A DNA stretch of 45,084 nt, taken from contig JALPWY010000010.1 in the NCBI GenBank assembly GCA_023271875.1, positions 1-45,084 of the forward strand, given 5' to 3'. The DNA is from Nitrospinaceae bacterium. GTDB taxonomy: Bacteria > Nitrospinota > Nitrospinia > Nitrospinales > VA-1. The position numbers and the translations under genes were made by a program. Shown here one piece after another: positions 1-8,241 of the stretch. Under the pieces are notes generated by a model that saw only the letters and a list, made by a program, of their open reading frames with translations, ran no database searches and was not told the origin of the DNA. Within the stretch, counting starts at the first letter, position 1. Every line of letters begins with the position of its first letter.

Positions 1-132
1 ACGTGCAGCAAGATTGGAAAAAATTTTTTTTGAACGCACGTCCGGTAATTGCTCAGCCAGAGATTCGATAGTCTCGTAGTAGAGTCGTTCTTCTTCGTCT
101 ATAAATTGCTGTTCTTCTTCTGCAAGCGACAT
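1..132 (-). CDS. Unknown protein, 5' part only (44 codons, runs off the left edge)
   Basis: An open frame begins with ATG at 130-132 and stays open to base 1. The visible 44 residues begin MSLAEEEQQF and are very acidic, with runs of Glu near residues 5-7 and 13-15, and look helical. There is no signal peptide or recognisable motif. A weak purine stretch (AGTAGG) lies about 12 bases before the ATG. The gene diverges from the Mrp-like ATPase gene that starts at 344. The 211 bases between them are AT-rich, hold two copies of TTTATATAG (near 261-285), and presumably carry both promoters. The family cannot be assigned from the fragment. Confidence 0.5.
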   Translation of the reverse strand, partial: MSLAEEEQQFIDEEERLYYETIESLAEQLPDVRSKKIFSNLAAR

Positions 133-343
133 GAAATTTAGTACCTACTAAAAAATATTCCTTACTGAACAACTAACCTAAACCCTGTAATCTAAATTAT
201 CTCCTTGTCACTAGTCAATGAAAAACAGAAAGAAAGTCTATCCTTTGCAATATTTAATCTTTATATAGTTTGATTTTTATATAGAATGTAGGAAAATATC
301 TTTCTGAATTTCCTTCATCCATAATATCGAGGACTTTAACTAA

Positions 344-1225
344 ATGAAGACTTATGAGGACCTTGCTGGAGATGGCGGGTCGAATATCATCGAGCAAGTT
401 GAGGCTTTAGGAGAAAAGCTGCGAGCCAGACTAGATCGAATCAAACATAAAGTAGCACTTATGAGCGGTAAAGGCGGTGTGGGGAAAAGTTCTCTCACCG
501 CAAATGTAGCTGCTTGTCTTATAGACAAAGGTCACTCGGTAGGAATTCTTGATGCTGATTTAAACGGGCCAAGTATCTGTCATTTGCTAGGAGTAAAAAA
601 TAGTCACAAACTTACAATTGATGATCGGGGAGTCCAACCTGGAATCGGAAGCCACAGCATCAAGTTAATGTCCATGGATATGCTATTGTCAAATCCAGAC
701 TCTCCAGTTATGTGGACAGAAGAAGCAGATGCTACCGCTGTCTGGGTGAGTACAATGGAATCTACTGCTCTCCGCGAATTGGTAGCTGATACCAACTGGG
801 GGGATCTAGACTTCTTGTTAATTGACATGCCACCAGGCTCTGATCGAATTGACAACATTAGAAGCCTCATCCCAGAATTGGCTGGGGTAGTTGAAATAAC
901 CATTCCCTCATTACTTTCTCAGCATATCGTTTCAAAATCGATTACCAAAAATAATAAAATGAAGGTCCCTATTATTGGGCTTGTCGAAAATATGGCCGGA
1001 TACACTTGTCCACACTGCGAAAAGGAGGGACCGCTATTCGAAGGCGAGGACGTAGAAAGCCTGGCAAAACAAAAAAATATTCCTTATCTTGGAAAAATTC
1101 CTTTTGACACAAGAATAGGTCGCAAAACGGACTCGGGTTCATTGTACTATATGGACAACAAGGATTCGGTCACCGGTAAAGCCATAAGTTCAGTTGTTGA
1201 TAAAATTTTAAGCTCGATTCAATAG
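344..1225 (+). CDS. Divergent Mrp/NBP35-like P-loop ATPase without a DUF59 domain
   Basis: A 293-residue cytosolic SIMIBI-class ATPase related to Mrp/ApbC/NBP35, the Fe-S carrier/scaffold family. The deviant Walker A is SGKGGVGKSS at residues 41-50, DADLNGPS at 70-77 matches the Mrp switch region, and a C-terminal CPHC pair at 222-225 corresponds to the CxxC that bridges a cluster across the Mrp dimer. It begins with about 35 unrelated residues in place of the usual DUF59 domain. The RGPM motif of Mrp is replaced by WTEEAD near 124-129, and DLPPGTGD reads DMPPGSDR at 161-168, so it is a diverged paralogue of the canonical mrp at 2475-3569. The PCP_red gene follows 79 bases downstream on the same strand, which suggests a functional pair. 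The client is unknown; Fe-S delivery is inference from the family. Confidence 0.82.
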   Translation: MKTYEDLAGDGGSNIIEQVEALGEKLRARLDRIKHKVALMSGKGGVGKSSLTANVAACLIDKGHSVGILDADLNGPSICHLLGVKNSHKLTIDDRGVQPGIGSHSIKLMSMDMLLSNPDSPVMWTEEADATAVWVSTMESTALRELVADTNWGDLDFLLIDMPPGSDRIDNIRSLIPELAGVVEITIPSLLSQHIVSKSITKNNKMKVPIIGLVENMAGYTCPHCEKEGPLFEGEDVESLAKQKNIPYLGKIPFDTRIGRKTDSGSLYYMDNKDSVTGKAISSVVDKILSSIQ

Positions 1226-1304
1226 TCTAAAAATAGTTTACTCGATGCTGGGCAAATTTAATACTTAGTAGTTTTTCAAACAAAACACTCATTTAGGAGA
1301 AGTG

Positions 1305-1745
1305 ATGAAATTTCTTTGTATTCCCTGTGATGAAAAAATGGAAACACAGACAGAAGGTATCATGCCAGAAGAGAAAAAAAATCTGGTAATGAAATTTAAA
1401 TGCAAAACATGCGGTCATTCAATTGCCATGCTAACCAATAAGTTTGAAACGGAATTTGTAAGCAAGCTGGGTGTACAGGTAAACACAACTGCTGCTGAAG
1501 CAGCGGGTACCCCACTGGGTGTTGTATCAGGAGCATTGGCAGAAGGGAAAGAAGAGCTCAAAAAAGGAGCTCCAGCCGAGGATAATATTGAGTGGACAGA
1601 AGATGCCAAGGAACGTATCCAGCGTGTGCCCTTCTTCGTAAGGAATATGGCGAAGAAAACCGTACTCAGTTTCGCAAAAGAAAGGGGTATCACTGTTATC
1701 GACGGCAAACTAATGGATGAAGTTCGAGAGAAAGTGGGAATGTAG
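1305..1745 (+). CDS. Zinc-ribbon / PCP reductase-domain protein
   Basis: About 146 residues. Two CxxC pairs (Cys5/Cys8 and Cys33/Cys36) form a likely zinc ribbon or metal knuckle. A low-complexity Ala/Gly linker follows, and residues 95-146 match the PCP_red domain (W-T-x-[ED]-A near the start, then RVPFFVRNMAKK and FAKERG). This domain is otherwise known as the C-terminal module of the BchB/ChlB subunit of dark-operative protochlorophyllide reductase. A stand-alone copy without other Bch genes argues for a role outside chlorophyll synthesis; its function is not known. ATG 1305 is chosen over GTG 1302 because AGGAGA at 1295-1300 sits 4 bases before it but only 1 base before the GTG. It lies downstream of the Mrp-like ATPase and is probably co-transcribed with it. 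Confidence 0.8.
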   Translation: MKFLCIPCDEKMETQTEGIMPEEKKNLVMKFKCKTCGHSIAMLTNKFETEFVSKLGVQVNTTAAEAAGTPLGVVSGALAEGKEELKKGAPAEDNIEWTEDAKERIQRVPFFVRNMAKKTVLSFAKERGITVIDGKLMDEVREKVGM

Positions 1746-1830
1746 TTTAAGAAACCAACATCATAAGAATTTTTTTTGAGGAAACAAGGAACTTTTTAGG
1801 TGAAATAGTGAGGGTTTGTTTTAAAACTTA

Positions 1831-1850
1831 TTTACCTTAAGGGGGGTAAA
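1831..1850. terminator. Possible hairpin terminator between convergent genes
   Basis: TTTACC (1831-1836) and GGTAAA (1845-1850) form a 6-bp stem with an 8-base loop, between the convergent PCP_red gene and the small zinc-ribbon gene. On the minus strand the stem is followed by TAAGTTTTAAAAC, a modest T stretch; on the plus strand no T run follows. If it works, it is better placed to end minus-strand transcripts. Confidence 0.3.
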
Positions 1851-1867
1851 CTATAGAGTATTTGAGT

Positions 1868-2056
1868 TTAGTTTAATCTCTCTTTCTGAAGATACTCTGG
1901 AAGAGTCCATTCAACCTTATCTATATCACCATTGTAATGACCCAATGCCCCGCAAAACGGACAGTGCTCAATCCCAAAATCGTAATCAAGGGTCACTGCA
2001 TTTTCGTGACCGCAAAACTCTTCTTTGTGAGAGCACTTAACTAGCGAGTTATCCAT
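1868..2056 (-). CDS. Small zinc-ribbon-like protein, unknown function
   Basis: A 62-residue protein with metal-ligand-like residues Cys8, His10, Cys15, His17 and a CPFC knuckle at Cys32-Cys35 followed by Gly, the look of a small zinc finger or ribbon. There is no signal peptide. The start at 2056 is supported by AGAGGA about 7 bases upstream (2064-2069). The gene lies 78 bases downstream of the DUF971 gene in the same direction, so it may be the third gene of an mrp-DUF971-zinc protein unit. No family recognised; the metal-binding role is inferred only from the cysteine pattern. Confidence 0.65.
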   Translation of the reverse strand: MDNSLVKCSHKEEFCGHENAVTLDYDFGIEHCPFCGALGHYNGDIDKVEWTLPEYLQKERLN

Positions 2057-2134
2057 AGATCGTTCCTCTTTGCTCTAAATAATGCTTCATATCGACTCAA
2101 TTGGCAAGCCAAAAATCAGGTCTATATTTTGCAT

Positions 2135-2470
2135 TTATTGGCATTCTAAACATTGACATAGTTTCCGCATTAGTTCGTGCGAATAAAGACCCGTATCATG
2201 TCCATCTGTCCAAGAAAACTGTATTGCGTAAAGTCCTACAGAATGTAATTTAGTAGGACGAATATTGTCAGGTATTGAATTTGGATCAAGCCTCTTTTCA
2301 CCTGTCCACTCGTCAATGCAATTTGCACAAGGACAGCTCTCACGCAGGTGCCTAACACCATAAATTGATTCATGTCCATCCGTCCAAGTTATTCCTAGCT
2401 TGGTCGGATCAATCTGCTTTATATTTTTTGGCGCGGCACCAGTACCCTGGGTAGGTTTTTCTTCAGCCAT
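2135..2470 (-). CDS. DUF971 (GBBH-like N-terminal domain) protein
   Basis: A 111-residue protein of the DUF971/PF06155 family, with the repeated core ITWTDGHES / FSWTDGHDT, a CPCANC motif in the middle and a C-terminal CQCLEC motif. This domain forms the C-terminus of plant HCF101, an Mrp-type Fe-S carrier, and is often found beside bacterial mrp. The frame stays open upstream into the end of mrp, but the start at 2470 is preferred because GGAAGG, which overlaps the mrp stop codon, sits just before it and the protein then begins cleanly (MAEEKPTQ). Only 4 bases separate the mrp stop from this ATG, so translational coupling is likely. A role in Fe-S or metal handling with Mrp is inferred. Confidence 0.85.
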   Translation of the reverse strand: MAEEKPTQGTGAAPKNIKQIDPTKLGITWTDGHESIYGVRHLRESCPCANCIDEWTGEKRLDPNSIPDNIRPTKLHSVGLYAIQFSWTDGHDTGLYSHELMRKLCQCLECQ

Positions 2471-2474
2471 TGAC

Positions 2475-3569
2475 TTAACCTTCCCATGCAAGTTCAAACG
2501 ATGATGCGGGCTTGTCCTTATTCGCATGAATAATACTCAATTGTGCTGCAACCTGCCCCGCCAATTCCTTATAGGCTTTTGTCGCTGGAGAGGTAGGGTC
2601 TGACATTATAACAGGAACACCTTTGTCCCCACCGTCCACAACCCCACCCATTAATGGTATTTCAGTCAGGAAAGGAATTTTAAATTTTTCAGCCAATGCA
2701 TTTCCACCACCAGATTTAAAAATATAGTGTTTTTTATCACAACCATCACAGATAAAATGGCTCATATTTTCAACAATTCCTAACAGTGGAACTTTCACAG
2801 TGTCAAACATTCTCACTCCCTTTGCTGCATCAATCAAACTCACTTCTTGTGGTGTCGTCACAACTACGGCACCAGAAATGGGGGCGCGCTGCGTAAGAGT
2901 CAGCTGAACGTCCCCTGTCCCAGGAGGAAGGTCAATCACCAGATAATCAAGTTCGCCCCACTCAACATTTTGTAAAAATTGCTGGATGATTCCTCCGAGC
3001 ATAGGACCCCGTAGCATAAGAGGCTGCCCCTCTTTTTGGAGAAAAGCCGCAGAAACTACTTTGAGTCCGTATTGTTCGTGAGGATAAAACTTGTTATCAG
3101 AACCGCCTTTAGGGGGTGAAATAGGAATTCCCAGCATCTGAGGAATACTTGGGCCATAAATATCCGCATCCATCAGTCCTACCTTCGCTCCGCTCATCTG
3201 TAAAGCCATCGCTAAGTTAGCGCTGACCGTGGACTTACCAACCCCTCCTTTACCGCTAGCCACTGCGATAATATTTTTCACATCTGTTAGAATCGGCTGG
3301 CTATGCTCTGCCGCCCGAACCACTGCTGTCATTTCCACGTCAACACTCTTCACCCCTTTTATTGCACCAACCTTTGTTGCACATTCGGTTTTTAGCTGTT
3401 CTTTAACAGGACATGCTGGGGTGGTCAGTTCGACCTGAAATTTAACCTTACCATCCTCAACATTCATATTTTTCACAAACCCGAGACTTACAATATCCTT
3501 GTGTAAATCTGGATCAATTACTGTTTTTAGTTCAGCGATAACACTGACCTGCAAATCTTGATCTGACAT
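2475..3569 (-). CDS. mrp: Mrp/ApbC Fe-S cluster carrier ATPase with DUF59 domain
   Basis: A 364-residue protein with the canonical bacterial Mrp architecture. Residues about 8-85 are a DUF59/MIP18 domain (VIDPDLHKDIVSLGFV). The deviant Walker A SGKGGVGKST is at 105-114, DADIYGPSIPQ at 134-144, RGPM at 187-190, and DLPPGTGD at 213-220. The CxxC Cys274/Cys277 is the pair that holds a [4Fe-4S] cluster across the dimer. The family binds and transfers Fe-S clusters to apoproteins in the cytosol. Its start is supported by AAGGAG (3580-3585) 10 bases upstream. It heads a minus-strand group with DUF971 and a zinc-ribbon protein, and its 5' leader holds two hairpins (3606-3686). Confidence 0.95.
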   Translation of the reverse strand: MSDQDLQVSVIAELKTVIDPDLHKDIVSLGFVKNMNVEDGKVKFQVELTTPACPVKEQLKTECATKVGAIKGVKSVDVEMTAVVRAAEHSQPILTDVKNIIAVASGKGGVGKSTVSANLAMALQMSGAKVGLMDADIYGPSIPQMLGIPISPPKGGSDNKFYPHEQYGLKVVSAAFLQKEGQPLMLRGPMLGGIIQQFLQNVEWGELDYLVIDLPPGTGDVQLTLTQRAPISGAVVVTTPQEVSLIDAAKGVRMFDTVKVPLLGIVENMSHFICDGCDKKHYIFKSGGGNALAEKFKIPFLTEIPLMGGVVDGGDKGVPVIMSDPTSPATKAYKELAGQVAAQLSIIHANKDKPASSFELAWEG

Positions 3570-4007
3570 ATAAATAAAACTCCTTTATTAACTTGGCTAT
3601 TAAATCTCTAGCAAAGCACCTAGAGTAACAGTATTAAGCACTATCTACATAATAGAATTGAAAAACCTATTTGCAAGGTAATAGGTGTTTTTACGATGTG
3701 CCTACCCTAAAAACTTTTAAATTCTAGATCTGTTACTTATTCGCACTATTTCTAGCACAGCCTATCGTGTTACTCATTGATTTTTCTTGCCTTAAATATC
3801 TACATATTGTATAAGTCAAATAAAGTAGTACTAGATATAGTAATTACCATGAAATGCATATTAGACTAGTGCAGTAAAATATATCGTTATAACCATCATT
3901 TAGGCAAGCAACTTAGGGTATTAGGGAATTTCCTCCAGTAAACTGCATCACTTCTGAAAAAACACTTAAACTTTCACCAACGCTTTCAACAAATAATATG
4001 ATGCACC
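3570..4007. other. 438-base intergenic region between divergent mrp and parC
   Basis: AT-rich and without a convincing coding frame. It holds the two hairpins described separately (3606-3625 and 3665-3686) and a short inverted repeat TACTA-GATA-TAGTA near 3829-3842. It must carry promoters for both divergent genes. parC has no clear Shine-Dalgarno just before its ATG at 4008. No tRNA or known riboswitch fold was recognised. Confidence 0.6.
3606..3686 (-). promoter_or_regulatory. Two-hairpin leader upstream of mrp, second hairpin terminator-like
   Basis: Hairpin 1: CTCTAG (3606-3611) pairs perfectly with CTAGAG (3620-3625), with an 8-base loop. Hairpin 2: ACCTATT (3665-3671) pairs with AATAGGT (3680-3686), also with an 8-base loop, and is flanked by A and T runs, so it could act as a terminator in either direction. 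Both sit between mrp and its most likely upstream promoter region, where a terminator makes sense only as an attenuator of mrp or as the end of a small transcript. The pairing is seen in the sequence; regulation is inferred. Confidence 0.35.
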
Positions 4008-6299
4008 ATGAATAATGAAAAAGAATCCGATCTGCAGTTAGAACTTGAGAACCGATTTTTAACCTACGCTCTATCAACCATTGTTTCTCGTTCACTCCCC
4101 GATGTAAGAGACGGCCTCAAGCCAATCCACAGACGTATTCTCTTCGCGATGGAAAGTATAGGACTCAATGCTGCAGCAAAACCTGTAAAGTCAGCGAAAA
4201 TAATCGGTGAAGTTCTTGGTAAATACCACCCCCATGGTGACGCATCGACTTATGAATCTATGGTACGGATGGCACAAGACTTTTCTATGCGCTATCCCCT
4301 GGTGGACGGTAAAGGAAACTTTGGGTCGATCGACGGTGATGCCCCTGCAGCTTACCGCTACACCGAAGGTAAGTTGACACCGATCACATCGTATATCCTT
4401 AATGATCTTAAAAAAAATACAGTGGAATTTCGAGCTAACTACGACAACACTTTGAAGGAACCTCTCGTACTCCCATCCCGCGTACCTAATTTACTGATCA
4501 ATGGCTCTTCCGGGATAGCGGTAGGCATGGCTTGTTCATTCCCCAGCCATAATCTAAGTGAAGTCATGGCAGCCTTGATTACCATGATTAAAGACCCGGA
4601 TGCTACTGTCACCCAATTAATGAAACACATCAAGGGGCCTGATTTTTCAGGTGGCGGAATCATTCTAAACTCTAAAGCGGAAATTAGAAGTGCCTATGAA
4701 CAGGGCTTAGGTGCTGTAAAAATACGAGGCGAATGGAAAATTGAACAACTACCTCGCGGTAAACAACAAATAATTATTTATTCAATACCTTATGGTGTGA
4801 ATAAGGCCCGCTTGATTGAAAAAATAGCTGAAATCATAATTGCTAAAAAACTTCCGCCGCTTATAGATGTCCGAGATGAAAGTGACGAGAAAATGCGGGT
4901 TGTACTTGAATTAAAGTCAGGTACCAATACTGAAAAAATGATGACCTATCTCCTTAAACACACTGAACTAGAAAACAACTTTCAGTTAAACTTCAATTGT
5001 CTCAAATCAACTGGCGAGCCCGCACGTTTATCTCTTAAAGAAATATGTCGAAGCTTTCTTGATTTCCGAAAGGATGTGGTGACTCGCCGGCTAGAATATG
5101 AGCTTACCATTTTAATCAAACGTCTTCATGTCTTAGACGGGTTTGTGACAATTTTTAGCCAACTGGATAAGGCTCTTAAAATAATCCGTAGTTCTAGATC
5201 AAAGCAAGAAGCACACGACCAGTTAAAAAAAGGCTTTAAATTAGATGATGAGCAAGTATCGGCAGTTTTAGAAATTCCGCTATATAGATTGGTTCGAATG
5301 GAAGTGGATAAAATACTCGCAGAGCAGAAGGAAAAATCAAAAGAAAAAAAACAGATTCAAGCAATTTTAGGTTCTGATAAAAAAGTATGGAATATCGTAC
5401 AAAAAGAGTTTCATGAAATTGATGAAAAGTTTGGAGACAAAAGACGTACCAAAATAAAAACCATCGAACTTGTCGAATACAATGCCGAAGATTTCATTGA
5501 ACATGAAGATACTTACCTTGTTTTAAGTAAAAATGGATGGCTACGTAAATTTAAAACCGTTGTAGAACCCAGCACTCTAAAATACAAAGAAAATGACTCT
5601 CTCCTCGCTGCCGTAAAAGCAAATACCCGTGAGTTTGTTGCTTTTTTTACCTCGCGGGGAATGGTATACATCTTCAAACTATACAACCTACCTTATACTC
5701 GGACCGGATTTGGTGAACCTGTTCAGAATTTATTTAAATTTGCTGATGGGGAAAAAGTAATATCAATTCTCTCACTTGATCCTGCAGAGCTTGCTGCTAG
5801 TCAAATTTTTCCCACTGGAGATTCTTCTAATAAGTCCAGTCACCAAACTCGACTAAGCTTTGCGAGTGAAAACAAAGGTGGTTTAGAGGGCATGATAATA
5901 GGAAGTTCTGGCTATGGTTTTCGCTTTCCCTTATCCAATCTTATCGAAACCACTCGATCCGGACGAAAATTAATGACATTAAAAGGTAATGACAAAATAG
6001 TAGGGTTTTCTCTTGTAACCGGAGACCACTTATTTATGGCGTCAGTCAGTGGAAAGGGCATCGTTATTCCAATCGAACAGGTATCAGTGCTCGTAGGAGC
6101 CGGCATGGGTTCGCGACTTATGAAAATGACAAACAGTTCACTAGCTGGCTTCAAGATAACTAACAAAAATGGTCATTCAACTATCACCCTTGAGGATGGA
6201 AAAACAAAAAAAATTAATACCAAGGACATCCGTGTGACTAATCGTGGAGGCCAGGGAATCATTATATCAAAACGAAAAAAAATAACTGCAGTCGAATAA
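4008..6299 (+). CDS. parC: DNA topoisomerase IV subunit A (ParC-type; GyrA/ParC family)
   Basis: A 763-residue breakage-reunion subunit of a type IIA topoisomerase, which passes one DNA duplex through another with ParE. The winged-helix region has GLKPIHRRI near 36-44, HPHGD at 74-78 and the catalytic tyrosine Tyr118 in [17 protein letters not shown] and PRGKQQIII mark the tower and adjacent parts. A coiled segment at about 430-460 precedes a degenerate six-bladed C-terminal domain from about residue 490. The ParC call rests on length, the tandem parE and the absence of a GyrA box in the first blade; a GyrA-like NRGGQG occurs only near the C-terminus. Position 79, where GyrA/ParC usually has the quinolone-contacting Ser, is Ala. 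parE follows after 12 bases. Confidence 0.88.
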   Translation: MNNEKESDLQLELENRFLTYALSTIVSRSLPDVRDGLKPIHRRILFAMESIGLNAAAKPVKSAKIIGEVLGKYHPHGDASTYESMVRMAQDFSMRYPLVDGKGNFGSIDGDAPAAYRYTEGKLTPITSYILNDLKKNTVEFRANYDNTLKEPLVLPSRVPNLLINGSSGIAVGMACSFPSHNLSEVMAALITMIKDPDATVTQLMKHIKGPDFSGGGIILNSKAEIRSAYEQGLGAVKIRGEWKIEQLPRGKQQIIIYSIPYGVNKARLIEKIAEIIIAKKLPPLIDVRDESDEKMRVVLELKSGTNTEKMMTYLLKHTELENNFQLNFNCLKSTGEPARLSLKEICRSFLDFRKDVVTRRLEYELTILIKRLHVLDGFVTIFSQLDKALKIIRSSRSKQEAHDQLKKGFKLDDEQVSAVLEIPLYRLVRMEVDKILAEQKEKSKEKKQIQAILGSDKKVWNIVQKEFHEIDEKFGDKRRTKIKTIELVEYNAEDFIEHEDTYLVLSKNGWLRKFKTVVEPSTLKYKENDSLLAAVKANTREFVAFFTSRGMVYIFKLYNLPYTRTGFGEPVQNLFKFADGEKVISILSLDPAELAASQIFPTGDSSNKSSHQTRLSFASENKGGLEGMIIGSSGYGFRFPLSNLIETTRSGRKLMTLKGNDKIVGFSLVTGDHLFMASVSGKGIVIPIEQVSVLVGAGMGSRLMKMTNSSLAGFKITNKNGHSTITLEDGKTKKINTKDIRVTNRGGQGIIISKRKKITAVE

Positions 6300-6311
6300 T
6301 ACAGGATCACC

Positions 6312-8201
6312 ATGGGAACATATAGTGCCAAAGACTTACAAGTACTGGAGGGACTTGAACCTGTTCGCCGCCGTCCCGGAATGTATATCGGATCTACGAC
6401 ATCTACAGGACTACATCATCTAGTTTGGGAAATTTTAGATAATTGCGTAGATGAAGCTCTAAATGGCCACTGTGACGCAATTGAAATCACGCTTGAAAAG
6501 GATAGCGGCATTACCATACATGATAATGGACGCGGTATTCCAATTGACACATTTGCTAAGACTAAAAAAAGTGCCATGGAAATTCTTTTTACTACTCTAC
6601 ATTCAGGTGGAAAGTTCAGTGAAGATAATTATAAAGTTTCAGGCGGACTTCACGGTGTTGGCATGGCAGTTGTCTGTGCTTTGAGTGAAAGCTTGACCGC
6701 AACCTCAAAACGTGATGGATTTGAGTGGACTCAATCGTATTCTCAGGGAAAACCACTTACCAAACTCAAAAAAGGGAGAGCAGTTAGATCTTATGGCACC
6801 TCTATTTACTTTAGGCCTGATCCATCAATCTTCCCTAATATAGACTTCAATATACAATCAATTTTAGAGCAAGCAGAGTCAAAAGCTTTTCTAAATAAAG
6901 GATTAAAAATAGTGGTTAGCGGGATTAGCGAAAAAAAAGAATTCCAATATCTTAACGGTATTCAAGATTACATTGAAAAAATTATTGGCAAACGCCCTAC
7001 CCTTTCAGACACGCCATTCTATATAGAAAAAGATGATAAAAAGATGCACCTTGAAACCACTTTCCAATGGACATCAGGCACTGAAACAATAGTTCACTCT
7101 TATGCCAATGCTATCAAAACAGTGGATGGAGGCAGTCATGAAACCGGGTTTCGCAATGGGATAACAAAAGCACTACGGTCCTATATTGAACGGCGAAAAC
7201 TATTGCCTAAGGGTATAAATAACATAACAGGTGACGACGTTAGAGAAGGTCTCATCGCTATTATAAATGTTTACCTTCAGGTTGATGTTGAGTTCCAAGG
7301 TCAAACGAAAGGTCGATTAAATTCAGACATAACATCTCAAGTGGAATCAGTTGTCAAACACTCACTAGAACATCACCTACTTGAAAACCAGACAAAGGGA
7401 GACTCGATTGCTAACCGTGTCATCTTGTCAGCTCAAGCCAGAATAGCTAGTAGACATGCCAAAGAAGCTGTTCAGCGTAAAACAAATATTTCTCATCGCC
7501 TCAACCTTCCCGGAAAACTTTCAGATTGCGCAACAACAGATAAAAATAAAGCCGAACTGTTCATCTGCGAAGGTGACTCTGCAGGCGGTTCAAGTAAGCA
7601 AGCTCGAGACCGAAAAACACAAGCCATTCTCCCTATCCGTGGGAAAATTTTAAACGTACAAACCGCAACCATGGAAAAAATACTCGGTAACACTGAAATC
7701 CAAAATATCATTTCTGCTGTTGGCACTGGGTTATCCCCTAAATTTGATTACAGAAAGTTACGATACGGAAAAATCATCATCATGACGGACGCTGATGTAG
7801 ATGGCGCTCATATTTGCACTCTCCTATTGACCTTTTTTTATCGTTGCCTTCCAGAACTCATCACCAATGGGAATTTATTTATTGCTCAACCTCCCTTGTA
7901 TCGAATCGACTCCGGAAAAAAAATGTTCTATGCCATAGATGATAATGAAAAAGATCAAATTATCGAAAAACTCAACGGCCACAAATATGAAATCGGTAGA
8001 TTTAAAGGGCTTGGGGAAATGCCTGCGGCTGATTTAAAAAAAACGACCATGAACATACAAAGTCGATCACTTCTAAGGGTAGCAATAAGCAATTCTGAGA
8101 ATACTGAAAAAATATTTACTCAACTCATGGGGAAGGACGCAGAGTTTCGTTTTAACTTTATAAAAGAACGCGCAGAGTTTATCCGCGACCTAGATGTTTA
8201 A
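6312..8201 (+). CDS. parE: DNA topoisomerase IV subunit B (ParE-type)
   Basis: A 629-residue ATPase subunit partnering ParC. The GHKL ATPase domain shows EILDNCVDEALNG (about 36-48), DNGRGIP and GGLHGVGMAVV. The transducer domain carries the QTKGRLN-type loop. The TOPRIM domain shows CEGDSAGGS followed by ILPIRGKILN and the metal-binding MTDADVDGAHI. The C-terminal signature is RFKGLGEMPAADL. The length fits ParE and short GyrB forms, without the long insert of proteobacterial GyrB. It starts 12 bases after parC and is surely in the same operon. It converges with trmFO, with only 40 bases between the stops and no obvious terminator hairpin. Confidence 0.9.
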   Translation: MGTYSAKDLQVLEGLEPVRRRPGMYIGSTTSTGLHHLVWEILDNCVDEALNGHCDAIEITLEKDSGITIHDNGRGIPIDTFAKTKKSAMEILFTTLHSGGKFSEDNYKVSGGLHGVGMAVVCALSESLTATSKRDGFEWTQSYSQGKPLTKLKKGRAVRSYGTSIYFRPDPSIFPNIDFNIQSILEQAESKAFLNKGLKIVVSGISEKKEFQYLNGIQDYIEKIIGKRPTLSDTPFYIEKDDKKMHLETTFQWTSGTETIVHSYANAIKTVDGGSHETGFRNGITKALRSYIERRKLLPKGINNITGDDVREGLIAIINVYLQVDVEFQGQTKGRLNSDITSQVESVVKHSLEHHLLENQTKGDSIANRVILSAQARIASRHAKEAVQRKTNISHRLNLPGKLSDCATTDKNKAELFICEGDSAGGSSKQARDRKTQAILPIRGKILNVQTATMEKILGNTEIQNIISAVGTGLSPKFDYRKLRYGKIIIMTDADVDGAHICTLLLTFFYRCLPELITNGNLFIAQPPLYRIDSGKKMFYAIDDNEKDQIIEKLNGHKYEIGRFKGLGEMPAADLKKTTMNIQSRSLLRVAISNSENTEKIFTQLMGKDAEFRFNFIKERAEFIRDLDV

Positions 8202-8241
8202 ACTCAGAGAAAAAATAATTCAACAAGATACTTATCGTATA

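Noticed and set aside
604-903. Long minus-strand frame inside the Mrp-like ATPase gene
   Set aside because: Shadow of a well-supported gene on the other strand; the same holds for the other long antisense frames, such as those within atpD, topA and uvrA.
1302-1304. GTG 1302 as the start of the PCP_red protein
   Set aside because: Only 1 base from the ribosome site; ATG 1305 is better spaced.
3913-4095. 60-codon minus-strand frame overlapping the start of parC
   Set aside because: Overlaps a certain gene, has no ribosome site and no family-like sequence.
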